64,000 nt of DNA from Marinobacter fonticola (GCF_008122265.1 NZ_CP043042.1:4278001-4342000), one strand, 5' to 3'. Counted from the first letter of the stretch, positions 27,148 to 35,259 are shown. The notes: generated by a model from the letters alone, not told the origin. A program made the numbers and translations.

Positions 27148-28362
27148 TTAATCCAGCGTGGCGTCAAGCAGCAGATTGCGGGGCGTCAGCTCACGTTGAC
27201 AGAAAGTGCCCAGCCGCACCCGGTAGCCTTGTTCTTCAAAGTAGAGTGCGTAATCCAACACCATCCACACCTCAAGCGGACGCCGGAACAGGTGGCGCAA
27301 TAATTCGTGACGACGCACCTGGCCCTGTCTCTGCTCACCGAGAGCCAGCCAATAGCCGAAGTCCGCATCGTCTGGCAAAACGATCCGTTTTTTTGCCGCC
27401 GCCCATCGGCAAAACGCCTCGAACCCCGCCTCATTCAACGCAGGTGAATGCGGCGGCACCGGCAAGTAGTCGTTCACGCCACGCACGGCGCGTTGCAAAG
27501 CGTCGAACCCCAGACGCCAAACCTGGGACACTTCGGTCTGGCGTCGCACCCGGGCCGGGGCAGTGACCGTCTCACGTACCGCGAGCCGAATATCCTGCCG
27601 GGAGAGAGCGGCGTTAATGCCGTGCTCCCGCGCGCGCCGTGAAAGTGGCTGGTAGTTGGTGTTTTGAGTGAGGTGGAAACAGCACGGTGAAATGCTGACC
27701 CGAGGCCATCGGTGTTTAGATGCGCCTTTAATCAAGCGACGATGCAGGTCGCCACAGGCATGCAACGCCACTGCGTGTCGCCGGGCGGGCCAGGACAGCG
27801 CGTTGTCGAGCACGTCCTGAGTGTAGAGCGTTACCGGGTCGCCGTAGCGCTGAGCCAACGCATTGCCATCGGCCACCAGCTGGCGATTCCACTCGTAGCC
27901 TTCCAGCGCCGACGGAGCAAGCTGCGCCAGTGTGCGCGCCAGATGACCCTTGCCGCAGCACCAGTCCAATACCGGGTGCTTCAGTGGGCCTAAGGCTGCC
28001 GTAAAAGCGCCCGCCTGCTCGCGCTTGCGGCCGGGCATATCCACCGCGCTCACTTCAGGTAATGGGCAAGGCTCGCCGCCCAGGGCTGACAACTGGAGGA
28101 GGTCGTTCCTGATCGCAAGATCCGGCAACCAGCGGGCCAAGGCCGCCACTAACGCTGACGTATCCGATTCGAAGCGATTGACGGCATCGTCGTCCAGCGC
28201 TTCCAGGTAACCGGTCATTTCCGGATAACGATGCGTCCAGGCCGGCTCGGGCGTAGCGAAGGGCGCCGGCCGCCAGACATCGCTGTGGATAGCAAGCCAT
28301 TGATCCAAAGCCTGCCAGCGGACAAACTCACCGGTTGCATCGGAAGCGGGACTATCGGTCAT
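27148..28362 (-). CDS. SAM-dependent methyltransferase (Methyltransf_32-like)
   Basis: 404 residues. The middle carries a class I methyltransferase fold with motif I VLDWCCGKGHLARTLAQL (about 137-154), an acidic post-I position in LEGYEWN, and ALHACGDLHRRL and SPCCFHL blocks. The latter resemble the family that includes eukaryotic METTL25- and GSTCD-type proteins. The substrate is not known to me. Follows the SelW-like gene by 12 bp on the same strand, so the two form an operon. Confidence 0.8.
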   Translation of the reverse strand: MTDSPASDATGEFVRWQALDQWLAIHSDVWRPAPFATPEPAWTHRYPEMTGYLEALDDDAVNRFESDTSALVAALARWLPDLAIRNDLLQLSALGGEPCPLPEVSAVDMPGRKREQAGAFTAALGPLKHPVLDWCCGKGHLARTLAQLAPSALEGYEWNRQLVADGNALAQRYGDPVTLYTQDVLDNALSWPARRHAVALHACGDLHRRLIKGASKHRWPRVSISPCCFHLTQNTNYQPLSRRAREHGINAALSRQDIRLAVRETVTAPARVRRQTEVSQVWRLGFDALQRAVRGVNDYLPVPPHSPALNEAGFEAFCRWAAAKKRIVLPDDADFGYWLALGEQRQGQVRRHELLRHLFRRPLEVWMVLDYALYFEEQGYRVRLGTFCQRELTPRNLLLDATLD

Positions 28363-28374
28363 CGGTAGACCCGC

Positions 28375-28662
28375 TTATTCAGCCTGACTTTTGCGATCGA
28401 TGTGGCCCAGGCTGCGATCCGGGGCGATGACATCCCGCACCGCCTGTTTGAGCTCGGTAATCTCCGGGAAGCGCCCCGCCTCCTTGCGCGACCAGACCCG
28501 TCGGCCATCCGCATGCACTTCGAAGATACCGCCGGTACCCGGTTTCAGCGTCAGCTCGCCGATCTCGTCCTCGAAGGTGGTCAATAGTTCCTGGGCCATC
28601 CAGGCTGATCGAAGCAACCAGCGGCATTGGGTACAGTAATGAATCTCGACGCGGCTCGACAT
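28375..28662 (-). CDS. SelT/SelW/SelH family thioredoxin-like protein
   Basis: 95 residues from the ATG at 28662 (AGGA six bases upstream; a second ATG at 28668 is possible). The redox motif CTQC at 10-13 sits in VEIHYCTQCRWLLRSAWMAQ, and PGTGGIFEVHADG is the second family block. The bacterial form uses Cys where animals have selenocysteine. Likely a thiol-disulfide protein of unknown partner. The start lies only 15 bp from the end of the palindromic element at 28678-28943, so its promoter must lie inside or beyond that element. Confidence 0.88.
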   Translation of the reverse strand: MSSRVEIHYCTQCRWLLRSAWMAQELLTTFEDEIGELTLKPGTGGIFEVHADGRRVWSRKEAGRFPEITELKQAVRDVIAPDRSLGHIDRKSQAE

Positions 28663-28677
28663 GGGCATCCTGGTTCA

Positions 28678-28943
28678 AGTGCACTGTTTGGTTAATTCGC
28701 TGACTTAATGAGGCCCTGAGAATCTGGATAGCAAGGCGCGGTGGTAAAGGTGTGGTGGTTCCACATCGAGCCGCCGCAACGCCGCTAGCCAGATTCTCAG
28801 GGCCTCCCTCCGGGCGAACTTCTGAAGGCTTTGGATCTGCGTTACTGCTCTTTGACATGGAACCACCATGCCTGCAGACCAGCGCCTTGTCCAAAGCCTT
28901 CAGAAGCTCGCAGTAAGTCAGCGAATTAACCAAACAGTGCACT
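28678..28943. repeat. 266-bp two-armed palindromic element, copy A
   Basis: Perfect 30-bp terminal inverted repeats (28678-28707 and 28914-28943; ends AGTGCACTGTTTGGTT). Inside are arm X, stem AGGCCCTGAGAATCTGG (28711-28727) with its complement at 28789-28805 and apex TGTGG-TGGTT-CCACA, and arm Y, about a 22-bp stem with one mismatch (from 28814 and ending near 28909) with apex CATGG-AACCA-CCATG. Core words CAAGGCGC and GCAACGC occur in arm X; CAAGGCGC and a GTAACGC variant occur inverted in arm Y. No ORF worth calling. No target duplication visible. Confidence 0.9.
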
Positions 28944-29010
28944 AGGGCGAATGGAGTACGCTATTTTCTCGTGATGGGAGCGCTCTGGCCAGCGCTTCAT
29001 TCTGCTTACT

Positions 29011-30903
29011 TCATGGCAAGTTAGCGGCTTGCAACAACCCTCTTTGCGGCACCGTGCGTACCAGCTCGTCCACCGGCAGCGGCCTGCTGAACAGGAAACC
29101 CTGCCCCACCATGGCGCCCATGCCTAACAGGCAGCTCAACTCCAGCTCATTCTCGATGCCTTCCACCACCACGACCAGGTCGAGCCGTTCGCACAGCGTA
29201 ATAATCATTTCCAGGATGACCCGTTTTTCTTCATCCCTATCGACGCCGGATACCAGCGTACGGTCGATCTTGAGTTGGTCCAGCGGCAGACTGCGAATGT
29301 AGCCGAGCGACGAGTATCCCGCCCCGAAATCGTCCAGGGCAACGGCGACGCCACGCTCACGCAACTGCGTCATCAGATTGATGGCGACCCGGGAATCGGC
29401 CATGACCGCGGTTTCCGTCAGTTCGATCTTGAGGCGATCAGGCGACACGCCAGCCTCGGAGAGCCGTCTCAGCAAATCATCGGCAAGCCTGGGGTCGTAC
29501 AGTTGCACCGGTGAGAGATTGATACTTAGGGTGAACCTCTCACCGTAATTCTCGATCAGAGCCGGATCGTTGAAAAGGGGGATCGTCAGCTCGAGAATAC
29601 GCTCGCTAAGCTCCCGGATCAGGCCCGTCTCCTCGGCGACAGGAATAAAAAGCGCCGGGGAGATTAATCCCCTATCCGGATGGCGGATCCGGGCAAGCGC
29701 TTCAAAGCCAGTCACCAGGCCCTGCTGCAGGTTCACCAACGGTTGGAGAAACGATTCCACCCAGCCATGACGAAGTGCACTGCGCAACAATTGCTCGGTA
29801 TCGAGGCGCTCCAGATTCTCTTCACGCATTTCTTCCTGATAGATCAGAAAGCTTCCGCCGCCATGCTGACGGGCCTTGCGCATCAGCATACGGGTCGCCT
29901 GCAGCACCGATTCCGCCGACGCCAGCCCGCTCTCTCTGACCGGGATGGCGCCGACCACGGCCGAAAGCCAAATGCTGCGATCCTCGATGCTGAACGCGCT
30001 GTCGAATGCCCGTAATAGCTGCCGGGCGCGGGTACGAATGGCCCCGGCATCGTGGTCGTCGATCAGGATAGCCAACGTGGTATCGGCAAGACTGGTTATC
30101 AACTCGCCCTCGCGCACATTGTCCTGGACTCGCCGGCGTAGATCCCGCGAAAGCGCGGCGGTCTCATTCGCCGTTAGTGTCTCGCCGACCAACGCGACGT
30201 TTGTCAGAGACACCACGATAAGATCCAGGGGCTCGTTCGGCTGATGCGTCAATCGCTCACCGAGCACCAGCTCCAGATAACGTCCGTTGAAAAATCCGGT
30301 CACCGGATTAACGAACTTCTGACGGGTGATATCGGCCTGGGTACCGGACACCAGACGGGCTTTCCCGGACTCGGGATGACGTTCACAAATACCTCGCGCC
30401 ACCACCCAGCGGTAGCCGCCCGCACCGTCGGATAGACGGCACTCGGCCCGGAAGCGATCGGTCCGGCCAGCGATGTGGTCGTCAAGCTGCTGGCGAAATG
30501 CCGCACGATCCGGCGCATAAATCATCGCCACCCAATCATCCAGAGTCAGCGCGTCACTTGAGTCCAGGCGCCCACACATTTCCCGCCATCGCTGGGAGAC
30601 CTGCAAGCAGTCGGCAACCGGATCCCATTCCCAGACGCCATCGTTGGACCCTTTGATGATCAGGTCGAGCCGGCGCGTGCGATCAGCCACCCGCTCTTCG
30701 AGCTCGGTCTTGATCTGCTCGAGTTCGTCGATATTACGGCGCACGGACTCCAGGACGAAATTGGCCAATACGGACAACTTCTGCACGTCCATGTCTTCGG
30801 TTTCCGCGCTGACCTGGAAGTCGAACCGACCGTCGATCGCCTGGCAGAGCTGGTCGGCGATGCGGTTGATGTCGCGCCGTAGGCGCTTTTCCGATTCACT
30901 CAC
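29011..30903 (-). CDS. PAS / degenerate GGDEF / EAL c-di-GMP phosphodiesterase
   Basis: 630 residues, probably cytoplasmic. An N-terminal coiled region (1-75) is followed by PAS (about 78-195), a GGDEF-fold domain that has lost the signature (GELITSLADTTLAILID where RxGGDEF should be), and an EAL domain (380-620). The EAL residues needed for catalysis are present: EALARIRHP (about 400), IELTE (near 493), DDFGAGYSSL (near 523), IDRTLV, EGIEN and QGFLFSRP. So it should hydrolyse c-di-GMP but not make it. The GTG start overlaps the upstream H-NOX gene by 8 bases. Confidence 0.9.
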   Translation of the reverse strand: MSESEKRLRRDINRIADQLCQAIDGRFDFQVSAETEDMDVQKLSVLANFVLESVRRNIDELEQIKTELEERVADRTRRLDLIIKGSNDGVWEWDPVADCLQVSQRWREMCGRLDSSDALTLDDWVAMIYAPDRAAFRQQLDDHIAGRTDRFRAECRLSDGAGGYRWVVARGICERHPESGKARLVSGTQADITRQKFVNPVTGFFNGRYLELVLGERLTHQPNEPLDLIVVSLTNVALVGETLTANETAALSRDLRRRVQDNVREGELITSLADTTLAILIDDHDAGAIRTRARQLLRAFDSAFSIEDRSIWLSAVVGAIPVRESGLASAESVLQATRMLMRKARQHGGGSFLIYQEEMREENLERLDTEQLLRSALRHGWVESFLQPLVNLQQGLVTGFEALARIRHPDRGLISPALFIPVAEETGLIRELSERILELTIPLFNDPALIENYGERFTLSINLSPVQLYDPRLADDLLRRLSEAGVSPDRLKIELTETAVMADSRVAINLMTQLRERGVAVALDDFGAGYSSLGYIRSLPLDQLKIDRTLVSGVDRDEEKRVILEMIITLCERLDLVVVVEGIENELELSCLLGMGAMVGQGFLFSRPLPVDELVRTVPQRGLLQAANLP

Positions 30904-31459
30904 CGGACGACTCCACGCGCAGGCAGAACGTACAAAGCGGGTCGCCGCGTTTCTGGCATGACGTCACCTCGATGCTCCCGGTTTCACCGTACTCGTCGAG
31001 CAGGCGCTCGAACAGGGCCTCGTAAAGGCCGCATAGCCGGTTTGGCGAACGGTAGGTCACCCTCAGCGTATCACCGACTTCTTCCACGTTGAACTTGTCC
31101 CTGACCCGGTCCCGGCCTGGGGCGCTACGTAGGCTGGACGCCAGCGTGTCATGGACCCGGGGCTGGCGCTTGAGGAATTCCCGTGCCGAGGGGGACATCT
31201 GATAGAACATCGGGAACAGAGCCTTGGTTTCCTTGATGAACTGGTCGGCGTAGAGCCGGTAGAGCGCCTTTTCGTCGAGCCCGAAATACTCGCCGGTCGC
31301 CTCAATCAGGCGCAGGCATTCGGTGTCGGCGTAATCCGTATCTATGCGGAACGCACGCTCCGGCGGGACATCAGCCCGCCGACAGATCGCTTGCACTGCG
31401 TCGTCGCCACCGTGCCGGCGAATCAGGTCTACAAGGACCTTCTGGATCAAACCAATCAT
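30896..31459 (-). CDS. H-NOX-like haem NO/O2-sensing domain protein
   Basis: 187 residues from the ATG at 31459, which fits H-NOX N-termini (MIGLIQKVLVDLIRRHGG); a start at 31495 would add 12 residues. His103 in QPRVHDTL falls where the proximal haem ligand is in H-NOX proteins. The later block VTYRSPNRLCGLYEALFERL is the haem-propionate region, but reads Tyr-x-Ser-x-x-Arg with one extra residue compared with Tyr-x-Ser-x-Arg. Three Cys near the end (CQKRGDPLCTFC) could bind zinc. Stand-alone H-NOX proteins commonly control an adjacent c-di-GMP enzyme, as here. Confidence 0.75.
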   Translation of the reverse strand: MIGLIQKVLVDLIRRHGGDDAVQAICRRADVPPERAFRIDTDYADTECLRLIEATGEYFGLDEKALYRLYADQFIKETKALFPMFYQMSPSAREFLKRQPRVHDTLASSLRSAPGRDRVRDKFNVEEVGDTLRVTYRSPNRLCGLYEALFERLLDEYGETGSIEVTSCQKRGDPLCTFCLRVESSGE

Positions 31460-31637
31460 GAAAGCTGGATACTCCGGATACGGAATGGTCGGCAAAGCAA
31501 TCCGTCGCCTTCGACAGGCTCTTGGCCCATCTTGGACGCCATTGTGCAGACTCGGACATCTAACGGGAATAGGTATACCACCAAAGGTTACCTAGCCAAT
31601 CGATGCGGTGGATTGGGCGTGCTGGCCCCGGCCATAC

Positions 31638-31664
31638 TTGTCCCTCACTGACGAGGCGTATATT
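31638..31664 (+). promoter_or_regulatory. Candidate promoter of the btu transcript
   Basis: TTGTCC (31638) and TATATT (31659) with a 15-base spacer, slightly short. Transcription would start near 31671, exactly at the 5' strand of riboswitch P1, so the palindromic element downstream would be transcribed as part of the leader. Confidence 0.5.
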
Positions 31665-31671
31665 CTCCCAT

Positions 31672-32111
31672 CGTCGGTTTCCTTCGGGAACTAAGGAGCC
31701 TCTGAATAACTCCTGGATCGCCTCTGGCTTTTAGAGCCATCCACAATCAAGGCGCGACTTTGCAGGAAGGCTGGTTGCCTTTCAAAAAGTCGCAACGCGG
31801 AGTGTGGATGGCTCTAAAAGCCCCGAAGGGCGCGCTCTGAAGACTGCATCTGCCGCGTTGCGGCTCTTGGCAAGGACTACGGCCATTACCGGCGAGCCCC
31901 GCCTTGCAGCTACAGCCTTCAGAGCACGCAGAGGCGGTCCAGGAGTTATTCAGAGGCTCCCTAACAGGGAATTCGCCGCAGCCCTGCTGCGAACCGAAAC
32001 TGCCCCCGCAACTGTAGACGGTGAGCCACGTCCTTCCATGCCACTGGGATACCATCCCGGGAAGGCTGGGCGAGCAACGACCCGTCAGTCAGGAGACCTG
32101 CCGACAAGACG
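31672..32111 (+). promoter_or_regulatory. Cobalamin (B12) riboswitch, interrupted by element C
   Basis: Adenosylcobalamin-class aptamer controlling btuFCD. Conserved core: AGGGAA (31966-31971), CTGCCCCCGCAACTG (32000-32014), CCACTGGG (32041), GGGAAGGC (32059-32066) and the B12 box AGTCAGGAGACCTGCC (32087-32102). P1 pairs CGTCGGT on the 5' side (GTCGG at 31673-31677) with ACCTGCCGAC (CCGAC at 32101-32105), as GCCGG pairs with CCGGC in E. coli btuB. The 5' strand GTCGGTTTCC (31673-31682) is separated from AGGGAA by the 266-bp element at 31695-31960; removing it leaves a normal-sized aptamer. Confidence 0.9.
31695..31960. repeat. 266-bp two-armed palindromic element, copy C, with CTAA duplication
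   Basis: Terminal inverted repeats of 32 bp with one mismatch (31695-31726 and 31929-31960; ends GGAGCCTCTGAATAACTCC). Arm 1 has a perfect 20-bp stem GGCTTTTAGAGCCATCCACA (31726-31745) with its complement at 31803-31822, an inner GCGACTTT/AAAGTCGC pairing and apex AAGGC-TGGTT-GCCTT. Arm 2 spans about 31830-31930 with inverted CAAGGCG/GCAACGC core. Direct repeats CTAA flank it at 31691-31694 and 31961-31964, the expected trace of insertion. Confidence 0.9.
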
Positions 32112-32150
32112 TTTCATAACGCCGGGCGGGGTGTCCCGGGGGAAGGAAGG

Positions 32151-32240
32151 ATGAGACTCGTTTCATCATTCGGCGCGCCCCCTGGACCGCCGCTTTGCCG
32201 ACCAGCGCTTCCGGACTATTGGACCCCCGTTCAACCTTGA
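32151..32240 (+). CDS. Possible leader ORF before btuF
   Basis: 29-codon ORF beginning ATGAGACTCG after GGAAGGAAGG and ending 18 bases before the btuF start, in the btuF frame. The peptide is Pro-rich (GAPPGPPLCRPALP) with no recognised family. It could be a translated leader that couples or competes with btuF initiation downstream of the riboswitch, or chance. Low confidence. Confidence 0.25.
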   Translation: MRLVSSFGAPPGPPLCRPALPDYWTPVQP

Positions 32241-32258
32241 TTGATCCGGAGTTCCACT

Positions 32259-33275
32259 ATGCGCTTCCTTCGCCCCGCCCTGCTCGCGCTATGCGCGCTG
32301 CCAGGACCCCAGACCCTGGCCGATGCCACCGAGTACCCCGTTACTCTGACCAACTGCGGCGCCGCTGTCAGCTTCGAGGCCGCCCCCGAAAACACCGTCA
32401 CCATCGGCCAGGCCGCCACAGAGATCCTTTACTCTCTGGGCGTGGGCAACACCGTTTCGGGTACCTCGGTCTGGTTCAATCCGGTGCTCCCTGAATTCGA
32501 GGCACTCAATGCGGGCATCGACCGGATCGCCGACAACGACCCCAGTTTTGAATCCGTGGTAAACCGGAAGCCGGACCTGGTGACCGTGCAGTACGAATGG
32601 CACGTCGGATCAACTGGAAGCGTCGCGACCCGCGAGCAGTTCCATGAACTGGGTATTTCGACCTACATCATGCCCGCGGACTGCGATACCAAGGACAACT
32701 CCACCGGCGGCGACGGGACCCGTGTGGCAGCTTTCTCCCCGGATTCGATTTACAAGGGCATCAACGAGCTGGCGGCCATCTACGATGTGCAGGACGCAGG
32801 CGCCGCACTCGTCGCCGACCTCAAGACGCGGGAAGCCGACGCTGCCGAACGTGCCGAAAACCTCGAGCTGCCAGGCGATCTTTCCGCGGTCTTCTGGTTC
32901 TCCTCCGCCGATCTGGAGATCGATCCCTACGTCGCCGGGCGTCTGGGCGCGCCGGGCTATATGATGGACAAGCTCGGCATCCGCAACGTGATCGAGTCCG
33001 ACGAGGAATGGCCCACGGTGGGCTGGGAGTCCATCGCCAAGGCCGACCCGGACGTGATCGTCATCGCCCGGATGGACCGGCGCCGGTTCCCGGCCGACGA
33101 TGTGGAAAAGAAACTGGCGTTCCTGCGCGACGACCCGGTGACCCGCCAGATGACGGCTGTCCGCGAAGGACGCATCGTACAAATGGACGCCCATGCCATG
33201 AGTGCCACTTTACGCACGATCTTTGGCCTTGAGGCACTCTCCGAGGCGCTGGCAAGCATGTCCTTCGACCGATGA
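32259..33275 (+). CDS. btuF: Cobalamin ABC transporter substrate-binding protein
   Basis: 338 residues from the ATG at 32259 (CCGGAG upstream). Signal peptide about 1-21 (ends TLADA), then two lobes of the BtuF/FhuD class-III binding fold: TIGQAATEILYSLGVG at the start of lobe 1 and a lobe 2 with ADPDVIVIARMDRRRF. It would deliver B12 to BtuC in the periplasm. It is larger than E. coli BtuF (266) and its sequence type also occurs in haem and siderophore systems; the B12 riboswitch decides for cobalamin. First gene of btuFCD. Confidence 0.85.
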   Translation: MRFLRPALLALCALPGPQTLADATEYPVTLTNCGAAVSFEAAPENTVTIGQAATEILYSLGVGNTVSGTSVWFNPVLPEFEALNAGIDRIADNDPSFESVVNRKPDLVTVQYEWHVGSTGSVATREQFHELGISTYIMPADCDTKDNSTGGDGTRVAAFSPDSIYKGINELAAIYDVQDAGAALVADLKTREADAAERAENLELPGDLSAVFWFSSADLEIDPYVAGRLGAPGYMMDKLGIRNVIESDEEWPTVGWESIAKADPDVIVIARMDRRRFPADDVEKKLAFLRDDPVTRQMTAVREGRIVQMDAHAMSATLRTIFGLEALSEALASMSFDR

Positions 33276-34336
33276 ATTCGACCGTGGCGCTACAGACGGT
33301 GGTGCGCTCCCGGCTGCGGTGGGTCTGGTTGCCGCCGTTGGTGCTGGTTAGCGCGCTGATCGCCGGTACCGCCATTGGCGAGACGCGGATTCCCATCGAA
33401 ACCGTACTCAAAGTGCTCGCCAACCGGCTCTGGGATGCGGGCTACGCCGTGGACCGTATCGACGAGGGTATCGTCTGGAGCTACCGGTTCAGCCGCGCCA
33501 TCGTGGCGGCGGCCTGCGGTGCCGGGCTGGCGCTTGCCGGCGTTGTGCTTCAGGCACTGCTGCGCAACCCCCTGGCCGATCCCTTCCTGATGGGTATTTC
33601 CGCTGGCGCGTCCACCGGCGCGGTTGCGGTGACCGTGGCGGGCATCGGCGCGGGGGCGTTTACGCTCTCTGCCGGCGCCTTCGCTGGCGCCGTCCTGGCC
33701 TTCGGCCTGGTTGTCCTGCTGGCCCACGCCGCGACCGGCGGCGCCGGCGGCCGCGGCCTACAGGCCGCCGGAGCGATTATCCTCGCCGGTATCGCAGGCT
33801 CGCAGCTGTTCAATGCCCTTACCGCGTTTATCATCGCCAAATCCGCCAATGCCGAACAGGCGCGCGGAATCATGTTCTGGCTGCTCGGCAATCTTTCGGG
33901 GGTGCGCTGGGACGATGTTTTTCTTGCCGTGCCCGTCGCCCTGGCTGGCCTGCTGGTCTGCCTCTGGCACATGCGGGCCCTGGATGGGTTCACCTTTGGC
34001 GCAGACAGCGCCGCATCCATGGGCATCGCCGTGCGTCCGGTGCGGGGCATCCTGATCGCGACCACCGCCCTGGTCACCGCAGTGATGGTGTCGATGGTGG
34101 GCGCCATCGGCTTTGTCGGACTGGTCATCCCCCACGCCATGCGGTTTATTGTCGGCAGCCGCCACGCCCGGCTGGTGCCCACCTCGGCGCTGGCGGGCGC
34201 CGTGTTCCTGATCGGCTCGGATGTGCTTTCGCGCATCCTCGTACCGGGCCAGGTGCTGCCCATCGGCGTGATTACGTCGCTGATCGGCGCCCCGGCCTTC
34301 GCGATGATCCTGGTCCGCGGCGCGGGGACACGATGA
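33272..34336 (+). CDS. btuC: Cobalamin ABC transporter permease
   Basis: 354-residue FecCD-family inner-membrane permease with about ten hydrophobic segments. Signatures: RFSRAIVAAACGAGLALAGV, LLRNPLADPFLMGISAGA, and IGFVGLVIPHAMRF near the coupling helix. The ATG overlaps the btuF stop (ATGA), so translation is coupled. Forms the BtuC2D2 importer with the next gene. Confidence 0.92.
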   Translation: MNSTVALQTVVRSRLRWVWLPPLVLVSALIAGTAIGETRIPIETVLKVLANRLWDAGYAVDRIDEGIVWSYRFSRAIVAAACGAGLALAGVVLQALLRNPLADPFLMGISAGASTGAVAVTVAGIGAGAFTLSAGAFAGAVLAFGLVVLLAHAATGGAGGRGLQAAGAIILAGIAGSQLFNALTAFIIAKSANAEQARGIMFWLLGNLSGVRWDDVFLAVPVALAGLLVCLWHMRALDGFTFGADSAASMGIAVRPVRGILIATTALVTAVMVSMVGAIGFVGLVIPHAMRFIVGSRHARLVPTSALAGAVFLIGSDVLSRILVPGQVLPIGVITSLIGAPAFAMILVRGAGTR

Positions 34337-35109
34337 AGCTTACCGGAGAACGCCTGCACTGGGCCGTCCAGGGCCAACGGCTGCTGGATAATGTCAGTCT
34401 CGAGATCGAGCCGGGCGAGACCTTCGGCCTGATCGGACCCAACGGTTCGGGTAAAAGTACGCTGCTGCGTCTGCTTGCCGGACTACGCAAACCCGCAAAA
34501 GGCCGCGCATGCCTGAACGGCCGGCCGCTCACCGGCATGCGCCAGCGCGAAATCGCCCAGTCCATTGCCCTCGTCGAACAGCAGGCGGAAACCACCGACC
34601 GTCTAACCGTGCGTCAAGCCGTGGAATTGGGGCGTACGCCGTTCCTCTCGGCTATGAGACCCTGGTCCGAGCGGGACACGGCGATCGTTTCCCGGGCTCT
34701 GGACGATGTGGACATGCTTCACTTCGCCGACCGGCTCTGGCACACCCTGTCCGGCGGGGAGCGCCAGCGGGTCCACATTGCCCGGGCGCTGGCTCAGCAG
34801 CCCAAGATCCTGCTACTCGACGAGCCCACCAATCATCTCGACATCCATCATCAACTCTCTATCTTGACGCTGGTCAGGCGTTTACCCATGACCGTGGTGA
34901 TCGCCCTGCACGACCTCAATCAAGCCATGGACTGCGACCGGCTGGGCGTAATGGAAAGGGGCCGTCTGGTGGCGCTGGGTACGCCGGCTGAGGTACTGAC
35001 GACAGAACGGTTACGGCATACGTTCGGCGTCGCGGCGGATATCCTGAACGATCCGGTGGACGGCAGCCGGATCATGCGTTTTCGTCATGCGCTTTGTCCC
35101 CATGAATAG
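34333..35109 (+). CDS. btuD: Cobalamin ABC transporter ATPase
   Basis: 258 residues, overlapping btuC by 4 bases (ATGA). Walker A GPNGSGKST (about 35-43), Q-loop VEQQAET, signature LSGGERQR (about 140), Walker B ILLLDEPTNHLD and switch His in VIALHDLNQA. Domain order and length fit FecE/BtuD-type ATPases. Last gene of the operon; no clear terminator follows. Confidence 0.93.
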   Translation: MKLTGERLHWAVQGQRLLDNVSLEIEPGETFGLIGPNGSGKSTLLRLLAGLRKPAKGRACLNGRPLTGMRQREIAQSIALVEQQAETTDRLTVRQAVELGRTPFLSAMRPWSERDTAIVSRALDDVDMLHFADRLWHTLSGGERQRVHIARALAQQPKILLLDEPTNHLDIHHQLSILTLVRRLPMTVVIALHDLNQAMDCDRLGVMERGRLVALGTPAEVLTTERLRHTFGVAADILNDPVDGSRIMRFRHALCPHE

Positions 35110-35259
35110 GGCTATCCATGGGAGTCGCTATTCGGTGTTGGTTGAACGGAGTGGTGATCGTGCCCCTCCCACTAGCCGTGCTTTACGGTTGGGGTCAGGA
35201 CACCCAGCAATGCTAGACTGCCCATTAACTCATTTTTGACGCAAGACAGCCTACGAATC

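Larger units (their letters stand above)
31460..32258. other. 799-bp regulatory region H-NOX / btuF
   Basis: Largest gene-free stretch in the window. From left to right: a divergent promoter region, a btu promoter (31638-31664), the 5' strand of a cobalamin riboswitch, the 266-bp element C, the rest of the riboswitch, a possible leader ORF, and the btuF ribosome-binding site. Confidence 0.85.

Noticed and set aside
28379..28942. Long open reading frame across element A and a similar one at 37666-37848
   Set aside because: The two translations resemble each other only because the DNA is repeated. The frames run through palindromes, overlap the SelW-like gene in one case, and lack ribosome-binding sites.
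28678..28943. Integron attC site or CRISPR-like palindrome
   Set aside because: No GTTRRRY / RYYYAAC core sites, no cassette genes or integrase, no regularly spaced direct repeats. Architecture is a two-armed palindrome instead.
28678..28943. REP/BIME repeat moved by a RAYT
   Set aside because: The GTAG-type tetranucleotide next to a short hairpin that marks REP sequences is not seen, and units are far longer.
35118..35216. 32-codon ORF between btuD and the TatD gene
   Set aside because: No ribosome-binding site, no recognisable family; its mild hydrophobicity alone is not enough.
35236..35259. TTG start for the TatD-family gene
   Set aside because: ATG at 35260 is closer to the family start and the extra residues have no support.
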